This document shows positions 14,001 to 22,321 of a stretch of 64,000 nucleotides of DNA, piece by piece. The DNA lies in assembly GCA_964247055.1 (NCBI GenBank), contig OZ176057.1, positions 4,774,001-4,838,000 on the forward strand, read 5' to 3'. Below the pieces are notes generated by a model. It worked only from the letters and a program-made list of their open reading frames with translations, was not told the origin of the DNA and ran no database searches. Source of the DNA: Paragordius varius. Lineage: Eukaryota > Nematomorpha. How positions within the stretch are numbered: position 1 is the stretch's first letter; every line of letters begins with the position of its first letter. Made by a program: the position numbers and the translations under genes.

Positions 14001-17000
14001 CTGAAAATTCAATAGCCAATACCAATACTGATGCAGTAATTATTTTATTTTTTTTATTTTATACCATATGTTTTCCGAAAGAATAGAAAATTATTTAATT
14101 ATTCTATTCTTTTTTACATTTGCAATAGCCTAATGCAAAGATTTTACCCTTGAAATGTGATAGTTGGTCAAAATACGGGAGATTTTCCACTTGTCGCCAT
14201 ATAATACATTACACTTGTTATGAAACCTATAAGAAGAGTGTCCAGGTAGTATATAACATAAAAATTGAAATAAAAATTTTAAGATATTACAAGTTTTTAA
14301 ATATTAATAGTGGGACAAAATTTAATTTTTTAAAAAAACCATAGTTTTTTATAAAAAACCCTATTTTAACCTCAATTTTTTAATATAACCATATTTTAAC
14401 TTTAATTTTTTAATACAACCATATATTTTAACCCCTATTTTTTAATATAACAACCATATCGCTCTGCGTTGCCAAACAGAGATAGTAAATTGGTGATGAT
14501 ACAATTTATATTAAAAATATTGTTTTTTTTTCTAATAAAATATTGGCTATGTAGATTTATATGTTGGCTTTTATAATTATATATTTTTACTATATTAAAT
14601 TTTTATAATAATTACAATATACAGTAAAAACTGAAATTATACAAAGCTAAATTTTTTTTCAAAAGACAACCATACTCTCTAAGTCTTGATTTTTTTAATA
14701 TAACTTATTGTTTATGATTGCAAAATATGAAATATAGATGTATATAGGTAACGCAATCAATTACATATTATACAATTATAATTTAATAGATTATAAATGA
14801 AAACTCCATATATAATTTCAATTTTTACTGTATATATTTTAGAATATATTTAAAATTAAATTTTAGGGGCCACAGCATATCATAAATTTGGTAATGAATT
14901 AATTATAAATATATCATATATAGCAATTAATATTTTTTTAAACAAAAATAATTTTACACGAAAAATATTATTTACGGTAAAAATTAAAAGTATATATGGA
15001 AACGCGTAAAAATATAAAGACAAATTTTTTTTTAAAACGATAACCTACTTTAAACCTTAATTTAACCTATTACAATAATTATATAATAACAATTGTATTA
15101 CCACAATATACATCTCTATTTTACACTTTGAAGTTTAAAACAATGAGTTTGTTATATGCAATAAAAAACGAGAATTAAAAAATATGGTTGGCTGTCTTTT
15201 TGAGAAAAAAACATATTTGTCTTTATAACGTTTTGTCCCCCCCCCCCCCTGTATAATTTCAATTCTTACTGTATTTCTTTGAAAAAAAAAACATTTATTA
15301 TTATAGGAAAGCAACCTTTCACCCCTACAAAGTGGTATTGGGGAATTTTTTTGCCCCGTTTGTCGAAGTCCTTCAAACACTTTTATACCGCTTGTCCGAT
15401 TGACATCAAATTGTCACCCGATACAAAGTTCACCATTTGGTTATAAAGGAGGTAAATTTAAAATTTTTTTCTAGGATTCGGATTATTTTTACTAAATAAA
15501 GAGGGCACATATTTTGCGCATATAAACGACAGCTATACATTTGTAAAAAACTTGGATTTTTTGTTGTACATCATCAGACCACCTTGTAAAATGAATGTAA
15601 AGTGATTATTTTCATTACGGTAAAAATTGAAATTATACAGGGACAAAAGGTTAAAATATAAAGACAAATATTTTTTTTTAAGAAGACAACCAACCATACT
15701 TTAAAATTTTCCTTTTTTTTAATTATAACTCTTTGTTTTAAATTCCAAAGTATAGAATAGAGATGTATATTGTGGTAACACAATCAATTATATATCTTGC
15801 GATTGTATTAAAATGGTTTTTATAGTATAAATTAAAGTTTAAAAAGAATCAAAAGTATGATTGTCGTTTAAAAAATTTGTCTTTATATTTTTACATTTTG
15901 ACCGTATAATTTCAATTTTTACTGTAATTATATGGTAAAGTTTGTTAACAAATTGCATTTATCCCTATTTTCCTTATTTCACAATCCAAAACGATAGAGT
16001 AAATCAAGAATTAATTTAGAAAACATATGAATATATTATTAACAAATAAAAAATTTATTAATAAAACTCTATTTCAATCGTGTTAGCATGATCTTGATGA
16101 TCGAAATATAAGTTAATAATTTTTTTTATTTGTTAATAATATATTCATACGTTTGCTAAATTAATTCTTGTATTTTTATTCATGGAATTCTTAAATAACT
16201 ATATGGAGTAAATAATTTATAATAAATAGAGAACAAAGATATAATTTAAACCAGGAGTCTCCAACACAAATGGCTCTTTGCGGGCCGCATTTGCTAAACA
16301 TATATGGACACTAACTAATATTATATTTTATTAGATTTTAATCATGAGACTGCCATATAAACTACTATTAATACTAACATTTTTTCGCTAGTAGTTCATT
16401 ATTAACAGTTAGAAAGATTTAGTTAGAAAATTTGTTCAATAAAAAATTAATTTTACATAGATTGAAGTTTTATTATATTTGAAATTTCTCGCGGGCTGCC
16501 AAAATAGTTTGGAGGGTGGCATCATGTTGAACTTGCTTAGTTTAATCAATAATTTTGTAATTTTACTTTTTATAATTATAATTTACTCTATTTTTTACGA
16601 ATTGAAAAGTTTTTATGTATTATAGCCGGAGATACTCAAAATCCTGTCGATATAGCTTCCAAAAACACGCTTAATGATAAAAATAAGGAAACTACTAAAA
16701 ATGATTTTAGCGAAGATATACTACTAGTTTTTAATCAAACATCAAATAATTTTGTCAAAGCAAACACGGGTTACATGTCCAAATGCTTAATGTTAAATGA
16801 TAAATATTTGCATTCACATTCTGAATCGAATAGGCTATTAACATTACAGAGGCATTTTTTGCAATATACTAATATGAATTTTAATTTTAATGATAATAAT
16901 AATATCCCCAGTATAATTGAAAAATGTACGGGTGTGGATGGCGAAAATGTATGGATAGATGCAATTCGCTTTATATCATATATAAGGTTTTAAATAAATA

Positions 17001-20000
17001 TGCCATTTATGTAATTGAAATTCACTCTTGAACATGGTAAATTCACCCTAAAATTAATTATATGTCTTTTTTAAATTAATTTAAAATTACCTATATTTTT
17101 TATATGTTTTTTAAAATATGTGAATTTTTGTTTAATATTAATATAATACTGTTTTAATTAATTTAAAATTTCCTATATTTTTTTATGTTTTTTAAAATAT
17201 GTGAATTTTTGTTAAACATTAACATAACACTGAAAAAAATAATAAAGTATGTTATAATAATATATTTTATATTAATGATGAGTTATATTAGCCTGAAAAC
17301 ACATAATTTATTTTTAGGGTGAATTTGAATTGTTCAAGAGTGAAATTGATTGTAAATGATATATTATGTTAATTTTCTTTATTAAGTAAACAATTATATC
17401 CATTTTTTCCAAACAATAGTGTTCCGTAAAAATGTTAGGACAAACCCTAAGGTTTAATGTCGTACTATTACAGTAAAAAAGGAAATACGGACAAAACGTA
17501 AAAATATAAAGATAAAGGACAGCTATACTTTATTTAACCTAATTTTTTCCTTTATAATTATTTAATATTCTAAAAAATAACAAGATTCAAAAAGTATGGG
17601 GTTGTCTCTTAAAAAAATATTTGTCCCTTCTTTTGTCCACGTGAAATTTCAATTTTTACCCTATATTTTTTTCTCTTTCTGTGAATTGTATATATCATGT
17701 TTATTTCAAAAAAATATATTTTAAAAAGTCTAAAACCGCTTTTTCAATAATGGATGTAATTAATATTTATATTTACGACGTGTAATATATTTTATATTCA
17801 TCCATTTTAATTTTGACAAAAAACTATTTTTTATATATAAAAATCATTTTTATACTTAGAATTAATTTAGAGGCCGATCTTATGTTAGAACGGAGTAAAC
17901 TTGAATATCAATCCAATAATACTAAAATGGGTATTTATTTTGGTTTATTTTTTAATATGTTATTTATTATAAAAATTTCCAGCTCTTATAATTTTGTATA
18001 TGTATTTTGTAGATCTACCAGATAATAATCCTAAAAAAAAGCATAAACAGTCGGTTTTAGGTATAATTTGAAATATATATATAGGAATTATTATACAGTA
18101 GCATTTTAATGGTTGCATATTTTACACTTTAGTTAAGCAATTTGCAACCCAGTAGTGTATAGAAAAAAAGAATAAAATGTTGCATAAACAATTTTTTCCA
18201 TACACTACTGTGTTGCAAATTGCCCAACTATAGTGTAAAATAAACCATTCAAAGGCATATTTTAATATCAATTTCATTATAAAACTTATTTTATTTGCTA
18301 TTATAATTTTGAAGTTGTTAATACTAGGATTTTTGGTTTAAAAAAATTGGTATTTCTTTGGAAAAATAATTTATGCTGTATAATATTTAGGATTACAATT
18401 TACTAATGCTTACATCCATACATTGAGATTGGCTGACAAATGTCACACCAATTTTTATTCCTTGATGGAAAAAATTAAACAAGCAATTTTATTTTTACTG
18501 ACTTATGAGGCAACTAACGACACCAAGTATATATATATATATATATATATTGGATATTATTTTGAATGAATTATAAAAACGTTGTCAATTTTTTATTGAG
18601 CAGTGTCATTCCAACTTTTTATAAAAAAAAATTTTTTTTGAGATAATAGATCATATTTATGACATACAATCGCTTTTAAAAAATATATTTTTTTCCTAGG
18701 AAATCAGTACATGGCATATCTACACCATTTTATAGTTCCATAATATGGTCGGATTGTATAACACTTTTTATTTTACTTATATTTACGAATTGGCCATACT
18801 TGCAAAGCCAGCCACAAACATTTAATGGTAAGTATTTGGAAAATTATATATATACTAAAAATTATACGGACAAAACGTATAGATATAAAGACAACTATTT
18901 TATTTTTGTCTAAATGACTACCCCATACTTTTTAAGCTTCATTTTTGTAAATATAACACATTGTTTCAAATCGCAAAGTGTATAATAGAGATGTATATTA
19001 ATTGTTGGTAACCATAATCAATTTATTTTTGTACAGTAGAGTAAATGGTTTATATAAAAAAAATCAAGTTTTAAAAAGGTATCTTTGTTTTTTGAAAAAA
19101 AATATTTGTCTTTATATTTTTGCGTTTTGTCCGTATAATTTCAATTTTTACTCTATATATACATTTTATAAATTGTTATTATTTCTTTAAATATTTGTAT
19201 CCTACCTTTCACGATAATTTTAGATTCTTTGTATGCCTGGATCTTCAATTTATTTTACCTACAATTGAGTCAACTTTTATGCCATATATCTCTTCCATTA
19301 AAAATGGGACCTGTCCAGGTTTATTTTTCTATTTTGTTTTTAATATAGGCTGGCGAACGTTTCGGAACTTACAACAATTTACAAAAACATCATCTTCTAA
19401 AAAAAAATTTTTCTAAATAAGACTAGGCAAATCGAAAGAACGATAAAAAAAATTGTTACATTCATTTTTATTTTGCAGTTTCCTATGTTTGAAATCTAAT
19501 AAAAGGTATGTTCGGCTCGCCGAAATTTTTGTGATAAAAATGCGGTACGTGATGCCATTTTCGTTGAAAACTCCGCCTGATTTAGAGTATAACTTAAATA
19601 ATGTTAGTTTATATTCATTCATATGTTTGATGTAGATTTACGAAAATGTCAAAATATCAGGAGACAATCAAAATTTTCTACATTCAACTATCTTGTATAG
19701 GATGCAACATTTTTTGAATATGTGTTTGACTGTTTTATATCAATTCAACCTTCTTGATAAGGTTAATACCAAACTTTTTTTGACTTCTTATTTCAATTTA
19801 TATTATAAGTGAATTTCCCTTTTTTCCTAATTCTATATATTTTGGATTCTTTAATCTGAATATAATTATGGTGTCATATTCAATCAAATTATTGAACGCA
19901 AAATTTAACGCTACTAATTTTTTGATTTGTTTTAGATTATAAATATCCACTTTATGTCCTATTTTGACTTGTATTTGCATTACAGTCAAAATTGAAAAAT

Positions 20001-22321
20001 TATACTGACAAAACGTAAAAATATAAAGACAAATATTTTTTTTCAAAAAAGACAACCCCATACTTTTTTAAACCGTAATTTTTCATATAAAACGTTAATT
20101 ACCGCTCTAAAATATAAAATTGATTATGCAATTTATTCAATTTTATTTTTTGCAATTTAAAGCAATGAGGTAAAAATTAAAAAAAATACAAAAAGTATAG
20201 TTTTTTTTTCGAAAAAAATATTTGTCTATATATTTTTAAGTTTTTTATCCGTAATGTGTTAAAAATTATTAATCTATATATTATAGATGCAATATACGAA
20301 TATGTTGTTGGATATCAACATGATTATAAAACAGAGTCAACCTTCTAATATAAATGATATTGCACGATCCCTGAATGTACGATTTTTCCCAGTTTTGCAA
20401 ACGCTTAAAATTATAAAAAACACAAATTATTCTGAAAATCAAAATGAAAGTATTGATGATAATATGGAAAGAGATATTTTCACATTAATAGATTCTAGTC
20501 ATATCAATCATTATACCAGCCTTCTTTTGGCAGAGCAAATTGGTAATTTATTAATATATTTTTTTAAATGATTGTTTCGATACAGTACCCGCACTCTATT
20601 GTTAGCCATTTGAAATACAATATCGTATAGGTTTAAAGCAACAAATGGTTGAAATTAATATAGGTTTCACTATCATCTAACTTTAAATTCGGTTATTTAG
20701 TTTGGACAATGTTTGTTTTATACCATATACGTTATTGTATAAACGATTGTAAAACAAGAAAGTTGTTTGGTACTAAAGGGACAATATGTTGACCCGGTCT
20801 ACTACTTTTTAATTATATATATTTTTTATAACTCATACGCTAGATATTAATAAACATCAAACCCTAAAATTACATTGGATTCAACAAGAATGGTTTATAC
20901 AATCCTTATATCCTAACTATGCCAATTGGAAAGTATCCTCCTTAAATACAAACAATGTAGTAGAAAATAATCCTAGTACATCATTAACCCCAAACATTTC
21001 TAATCAACTATCAAGGGAAGAAATTAATACATGTTGTTTTTGGTTACATAGCCTTATACCTATACCCAAAACGTATGAAACACTATTCTCCACCTTTTAT
21101 CAACGTAAATGTCCGACCTGTCAAACCAAACCACGGGATCCCGCTGTATGTTTAGTTTGTGGAACGCTAATCTGTGTCCGAGATAATTGTTGTACTCAAA
21201 TTAACACGCAAAATTCACCTTTAAACACCATATATGAGGCTTGTAAGGTAGAAAGTAACATTTTCTTGCCCAATAAAAAAAATTGATTTGATGTTTGTGC
21301 AAAAAAAAATGGTGAGGGCTTAATTCAATATGTAAAGTGGAAATTATTTGTTCGTGACTATAGCTGAGCCTTTTTTGAAATAACTTCCTTCAAAAAATTT
21401 AAACCTTTTTTAGGCGAATTCCCACTATACAATAACGTGACTTTGAAGCGATCGAAACTTCTCAGACCATAAAAATTGATTTTTTTCCACCACAAAAATA
21501 GTCTGTGGCTAAATCGCTTTCAAAAAATATATTTTATTGATGTACTGATGATATAGTCAATTAAACCACATCTTATAGTTTATATAAATTTTATACTGCT
21601 AACTTTTTTTTAACATTATATTAGCACGCAGACATGTGTGGATATGGTACCGCCGTTTATCTCATAATAAATTCGGGTTGTGTTTTAATTATCCATGCCC
21701 ATCGAGCTTGTATATGGTCATCTCTTTACTTGGATTCTTATGGTGAAGAAGATAGGGATTTAAGGTTTGATTTGGTGAATTTGGCCAGTGTCATGTTTAT
21801 AAATATCAATATTGATGCTTTTGAAATGGTATAAATGAAATATTTTTGTTTTTGCAAAACTGTGAGTTTATTTCTCCCTTTTTAATAATTGTGAATAAGA
21901 AGTTGTGTTTATCATAATTTTTTTAATGAAAAAATTTACAAATTATATGAGAATTAACATAAGCTAATTAGTTTTTAGGCACTCTTAATTTAATCGAGTC
22001 CAATTGGAAATGGGTTACCATAATTACTAAATCAAATCTAATATCAGTTGATTTATTGACCTATGCAATGGGTGAATCAAAATTATTTTAAAGTTGGACT
22101 GTGAAAAATATATGTATACTTTTTACATTTAAGCAACATTATATCAAATTTTATTTATTAAAAAAACGTAATATATATGATTTTAATTTTTTTTTACCTA
22201 TAGGCGTGGGAAACCGTTATATCTGAATTCTCAACGGCTGGCATATATTGAAACTTTGTATAAAACTGACGATTTTCTCAACACACTCAAACAATGGACA
22301 TGGCATATGAATTCATTATAA
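1..22321 (+). CDS. UBR3: UBR3-type E3 ubiquitin ligase, C-terminal 26 exons
   Basis: This gene encodes a RING-type E3 ubiquitin ligase of the UBR (N-recognin) family. The 5' part, including the UBR box, lies upstream of the window. Exons, joined in consistent phase: 1-48, 756-889, 2108-2436, 3079-3166, 4628-4724, 5906-6104, 6760-6864, 7051-7096, 8102-8263, 9056-9181, 9779-9941, 11140-11261, 12409-12586, 13618-14035, 14129-14245, 15307-15451, 16626-16986, 17860-17930, 18013-18060, 18391-18526, 18700-18827, 19224-19318, 20287-20542, 20844-21247, 21625-21764, 22204-22321. They encode about 1410 residues and end in TAA. Landmarks are a basic helix (ANERQKRILTRYAKQQKKF), a split RING and the C-terminal cap with GEEDRDLRRGKPLYL, which fits UBR3 better than UBR1 or UBR2 as I remember them. 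The donor of the 7051 exon is uncertain: a second in-phase GT lies near 7163. The introns are loaded with short palindromic elements. Confidence 0.94.
130..683. mobile_element. Family A palindromic element, split by a family B insertion
   Basis: Family A is a palindrome of about 300 bp whose ends read TACAGTAAAAATTGAAATTA, followed inward by ACGGACAAAACG and AAAGACAAAT. A TA target and a CAGT start are typical of Tc1/mariner-derived non-autonomous elements. No transposase is present. This copy lies in UBR3 intron 1. Its middle (GAGATGTATA...TGTATTGTGG) is interrupted by a family B element at about 259-519. Confidence 0.75.
259..519. mobile_element. Family B palindromic element nested in family A
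   Basis: Family B elements begin TACCATTTACAATTCAAATT and end with the reverse complement. Both arms carry variable numbers of a 21-bp unit (CGAACAATTCAAATTCACCCT or variants). This copy has few units. It lies at a TA in the middle of the family A copy, so it is the younger of the two. Confidence 0.72.
756..889 (+). CDS. UBR3: UBR3 exon 2 of the window
   Basis: The exon begins after a TTTTTACAG acceptor and ends at a GGTAAT donor. It reads YGLSSTNDMLAIQTNTQ and then a hydrophobic stretch RIQGFLILTLGLISYRDF. It joins the 1-48 segment (ASFLPANEFTEYVIS) in phase 2 and the 2108 exon in phase 1. I know no motif for this part; it belongs to the helical body of the ligase. Confidence 0.8.
1207..1475. 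mobile_element. Family B element, UBR3 intron 2
   Basis: The left arm has about three 21-bp units (ACCCTTGAACAATTCAAATT type) and the right arm two, ending AACTGTAAATGGTATA. A further right-arm fragment lies just upstream at about 1085-1135. Confidence 0.72.
1569..1737. mobile_element. Family C palindromic element, UBR3 intron 2
   Basis: Family C is a palindrome of about 160-180 bp beginning TACAGTATGCATTTTAATG, then GCTTATTTCACACTATAG, GGCAATTTGCAACACA and AGTGTATGGAAAAA. A TA target and a CAGT start again suggest a mariner-type non-autonomous element. The right end of this copy has drifted after GTGTGAAATTAAC. Confidence 0.72.
2108..2436 (+). CDS. UBR3: UBR3 exon 3, helical body with Asn-rich insert
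   Basis: This 329-nt exon opens with DINELVSIEYSLVTLLVKK, passes through an Asn-rich loop and ends with SYRIAQSPHLLAEFETLISK before a weak GTTTTT donor. The loop is probably a lineage-specific expansion favoured by the AT-rich genome. Phase fits both neighbours, which supports the unusual donor. Confidence 0.85.
2437..3060 (+). repeat. Imperfect tandem duplication filling UBR3 intron 3
   Basis: Two units of about 310 bp follow one another. Both contain TTGCTGTATGTAACAAAAAA, CTCTATAATCCATAAAAT (CTCCATAATCCATAAAAT in the second) and ATTATTTGTATTA. The intron therefore grew by local duplication rather than by a transposon I can recognise. Confidence 0.6.
3523..3683. mobile_element. Family C element, UBR3 intron 4
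   Basis: Both ends are visible: TACAGTATGCATTTAAAG on the left and ATAATACTGTA on the right. The interior is the usual CTATAG / CAACACAG / ATACACTC palindrome. Confidence 0.7.
3937..4593. mobile_element. Family C element split by family B
   Basis: The left 145 bp are a standard family C copy up to the second CTATA. There a family B element (4083-4556) interrupts it. The remaining C terminus (TATAGTAAAATAAGCAAAAC then ACTGTA) follows. B therefore inserted at a TA inside C. Confidence 0.68.
4083..4556. mobile_element. Long family B element with expanded 21-bp arrays
   Basis: The left arm carries about five units (CGAACAATTCAAATTCACC type). The right arm carries about nine in inverse orientation (TTCAAGGGTGAATTTGAACT type). 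It is the most expanded copy in the window and is nested in a family C element. Confidence 0.72.
4942..5353. mobile_element. Family B element, UBR3 intron 5
   Basis: It runs from TACCATTTCCCTTGAACTAT to GTTAATGGTAT. The right-arm array is degenerate and the left arm is short. Confidence 0.65.
5551..5855. mobile_element. Family A element, UBR3 intron 5
   Basis: The two ends read ACAGTAAAAATTGAAATA and TTTCAAATTTTACTGTA. The interior contains the family's CTCATTGTT and CACAATCAAT landmarks. Confidence 0.72.
6163..6342. mobile_element. Family C element, UBR3 intron 6
   Basis: It begins TACAGTATGGATTTTAATGG directly after a (TA)n run at 6139-6165 and ends GAAATAAGCAGCCATTAAAA. The inner CTATAGT arms match each other almost perfectly. 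Confidence 0.7.
7205..8062. mobile_element. Cluster of family B elements and fragments, UBR3 intron 8
   Basis: At least three partly overlapping B copies can be followed by their CAATTCAAATTCACCCT arms and AATTATGTGTTTT inner segments, near 7205-7410, 7430-7700 and 7690-8062. The cluster is bounded by (TA)n runs at 7151-7205 and 8060-8096. The individual ends cannot be separated by eye. Confidence 0.6.
8310..8560. mobile_element. Family A element lacking its outer ends, UBR3 intron 9
   Basis: It has AATTATACGGACAAAACG on the left and ACGTTTTGTCCGTACAATTC on the right, but the terminal CAGT sequences are lost or diverged. Confidence 0.65.
8724..9012. mobile_element. Family A element, UBR3 intron 9
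   Basis: This is a second family A copy in the same intron, from ATAGTAAAAAATAGAAATTA to CTTCAATTTTTATTATA. It ends about 45 nt before the acceptor at 9055. Confidence 0.68.
9397..9658. mobile_element. Family A element, UBR3 intron 10
   Basis: A diverged copy from TACAGAAAAAATTAATTTTT to CAATTTTTAATGTG, with the AGAGATGTATATTGTGG core intact. Confidence 0.62.
10110..10400. mobile_element. Family A element, UBR3 intron 11
   Basis: The left end has lost the CAGT terminus. The right end is well kept (TTTCAGTTTTTACTGTA). Confidence 0.66.
10401..11139 (+). other. Intronic sequence with no recognised feature
   Basis: This is the remainder of UBR3 intron 11. I see no open frame, no arm pair and no repeat shared with the rest of the window. 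Confidence 0.5.
11140..11261 (+). CDS. UBR3: UBR3 exon 12, basic ERQ helix before the RING
   Basis: The exon carries KKMANERQKRILTRYAKQQ followed by KKFVKHLQNEQ. UBR ligases have a highly charged helix of this type (KERQ...MAxFxxKQxxF) just before the RING, so position and sequence agree. It splices from a phase-2 donor at 9941 and into the RING exon at 12409 in phase 1. Confidence 0.88.
11353..11578. mobile_element. Short family B element, UBR3 intron 12
   Basis: The left arm has two 21-bp units (CTATTTACAATTCAAATTC start). The right arm is reduced to one GGGTGAATTCGAAG unit. Confidence 0.6.
11850..12370. mobile_element. Two adjacent family A copies, UBR3 intron 12
   Basis: A copy missing its left end (about 11850-12082) abuts a fuller copy (12083-12370) that begins TACAGTAAAAACTGAAATTC. 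They share the TA at the junction. The second ends CAATTTTTACATA, about 40 nt before the RING exon. Confidence 0.62.
12409..15451 (+). CDS. UBR3: UBR3 RING domain, split over four exons
   Basis: Exon 12409-12586 gives the first metal pair in ETCCVCSQPITHC. Exon 14129-14245 gives the central cluster STCRHIIHYTC, spaced C-x-H-x2-H-x2-C. Exon 15307-15451 gives the last pair in EFFCPVCRSPSN. These residues form the zinc-binding cross-brace that recruits a ubiquitin-conjugating E2. The 13618-14035 exon, about 139 residues rich in Asn, Ser and Thr, is inserted between the first pair and the centre. Long loops in UBR RINGs are known, but this one looks unusually large. Introns inside the domain hold family A elements. 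Confidence 0.88.
12587..13131 (+). other. Intronic sequence with short local repeats
   Basis: This is the first part of UBR3 intron 13. A GCAACATTTTT / AAAAATGTTGC pair near 12890-12950 can form a small hairpin. Nothing else was recognised. Confidence 0.45.
13132..13386. mobile_element. Family A element, UBR3 intron 13
   Basis: It runs from TACAGTAAAAATTAAAATTA to GAGGTATTACTGTA. The left arm lacks the GGACAAAACG block. Confidence 0.68.
13618..14035 (+). CDS. UBR3: UBR3 exon 14, low-complexity loop inside the RING
   Basis: This 418-nt exon begins TTESNIVIKNKNNKDKTDNQ and continues through MKRQIEAQLKLCESEI to NSIANTNTDA, ending at a GCAGTAATT donor in phase 0. It is rich in Asn, Lys, Ser and Thr and has no motif I recognise. 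Its phase fits only if the preceding exon ends at 12586. The loop probably projects from the RING and may vary in length between species. Confidence 0.82.
14340..14465 (+). repeat. Short tandem repeat in UBR3 intron 15
   Basis: About four units of roughly 35 bp share AACCATATTTTAAC and TTTTTTAATATAACC. Their origin is unknown. Confidence 0.55.
14620..14832. mobile_element. Family A element with a shortened right arm, UBR3 intron 15
   Basis: The left end (TACAGTAAAAACTGAAATTA) is intact. The right arm is reduced to TATAATTTCAATTTTTACTG plus TA. Confidence 0.68.
14970..15273. mobile_element. Family A element with a poly-C run, UBR3 intron 15
   Basis: Both ends are present. Where other copies read TTTTGTCCGTATAAT, this one carries a run of about 13 C at 15237-15249. 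The run is striking in this sequence and may be a replication or assembly product. The element ends 34 nt before the last RING exon. Confidence 0.7.
15615..15927. mobile_element. Well-preserved family A element, UBR3 intron 16
   Basis: Both arms are nearly complete, from TACGGTAAAAATTGAAATTA to TTTCAATTTTTACTGTA, with the AGAGATGTATATTGTGGTAA core. It is a good reference copy for the family. Confidence 0.75.
16005..16175. repeat. Inverted repeat, UBR3 intron 16
   Basis: The left arm AAGAATTAATTTAGAAAAC, continuing through GAATATATTATTAACAAATA, is matched by the inverse on the right ending AAATTAATTCTT. The spacer is about 50 bp. It resembles a small palindromic transposon not seen elsewhere in the window. 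Confidence 0.6.
16250..16540. mobile_element. Probable hAT-type non-autonomous element
   Basis: The left side reads CCAGGAGTCTCCAACACAAA followed by GCGGGCCGCATTTGC. The right side has CTCGCGGGCTGCCAAAAT and GGAGGGTGGCATCATG. Ends of the CAGGGGTCTCCAA type with an inner GCGGGCCGC block are typical of hAT-derived elements. The end positions are approximate. Confidence 0.5.
16626..16986 (+). CDS. UBR3: UBR3 exon 17, post-RING Asn-rich linker
   Basis: The exon begins GDTQNPVDIASKNTLNDK and includes MSKCLMLNDKYLHSHSESN, an Asn-rich segment and GENVWIDAIRFISYI. It links the RING to the C-terminal helical cap. The phase-2 GTTTTA donor continues into INLEADLMLERSKLEY at 17860, a segment that resembles the conserved post-RING helix of UBR proteins. 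Confidence 0.82.
17000..17368. mobile_element. Family B element with internal duplication, UBR3 intron 17
   Basis: The arms read GAAATTCACTCTTGAAC and GGGTGAATTTGAATTG. The central AAAATATGTGAATTTTTGTT segment is present twice, about 70 bp apart. Confidence 0.6.
17467..17664. mobile_element. Shortened family A element, UBR3 intron 17
   Basis: It spans about 200 bp from TACAGTAAAAAAGGAAATAC to TTTCAATTTTTACC and lacks part of the core. Confidence 0.65.
18094..18250. mobile_element. Family C element, UBR3 intron 19
   Basis: It starts TACAGTAGCATTTTAATGG. The CAACCCAGTAGTGTAT and ATACACTACTGTGTTG arms pair well. The right terminus is lost. Confidence 0.66.
18846..19155. mobile_element. Family A element, UBR3 intron 21
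   Basis: The left end is ACTAAAAATTATACGGACAA and the right end TTTCAATTTTTACTCTATA. It fills most of the 396-nt intron. Confidence 0.68.
19224..19318 (+). CDS. UBR3: UBR3 exon 22, conserved hydrophobic helix
   Basis: The exon encodes DSLYAWIFNLFYLQLSQL followed by LCHISLPLKMGPVQ. I recall the pattern LFNLLYYQ from the corresponding part of UBR3 proteins. It ends in phase 0 and joins the exon at 20287, also phase 0, so no further exon is needed in the 968-nt intron between them. Confidence 0.8.
19319..19978 (+). other. Intronic sequence with no recognised feature
   Basis: This is the first part of UBR3 intron 22. Exon-like GT/AG pairs exist (for example near 19480-19506), but none keeps the phase of the flanking exons. 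Confidence 0.45.
19979..20260. mobile_element. Family A element, UBR3 intron 22
   Basis: The left end is TACAGTCAAAATTGAAAAAT. The right arm is present to TATCCGTAAT but the last 20 bp are lost. Confidence 0.65.
20844..21247 (+). CDS. UBR3: UBR3 exon 24, Cys-rich module of the C-terminal cap
   Basis: The exon holds LHSLIPIPKTYETLFSTFYQ, then RKCPTCQTKPRDPAVC, then LVCGTLICVRDNCC. This Cys-rich element, with its DPAVCLVCG core, is a hallmark of the UBR C-terminal cap and probably binds zinc. An Asn-rich loop precedes it. A degraded copy of this exon lies about 8 kb downstream at 28904. Confidence 0.93.
21625..21764 (+). CDS. UBR3: UBR3 exon 25, C-terminal cap core
   Basis: The exon reads HADMCGYGTAVYLIIN, then HAHRACIWSSLYLDSYGEE, then DRDL. 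The order CGxGT, then HR-C-W-S-x-YLD-x-x-GEEDRDL matches the C-terminal cap of UBR3. The phase-2 donor (AG|GTTTGA) joins the last exon so that DLRRGKPLYL is rebuilt exactly as expected. Confidence 0.93.
22204..22321 (+). CDS. UBR3: UBR3 last coding exon
   Basis: The exon encodes RGKPLYLNSQRLAYIETLY and ends LKQWTWHMNSL, then TAA. Human UBR3, as I recall it, continues for some 15 residues longer (a WGPHYNGL tail), so this protein ends a little earlier. An AATAAA lies at 22438-22443, about 120 nt downstream, and is a plausible polyadenylation signal. Confidence 0.92.

Noticed and set aside
15135-15380. 81-codon open frame on the minus strand
   Set aside because: It runs through a family A element and the RING exon in antisense.
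19348-19420. An exon-like stretch after TATAG in UBR3 intron 22
   Set aside because: Exons 19224-19318 and 20287-20542 already join in phase 0, and the stretch runs into a stop without a usable donor.
21978-22090. Open stretch after TTTTTAG in UBR3 intron 25
   Set aside because: Exons 25 and 26 join exactly at DLR/RGKPLYL, so no exon belongs between them.
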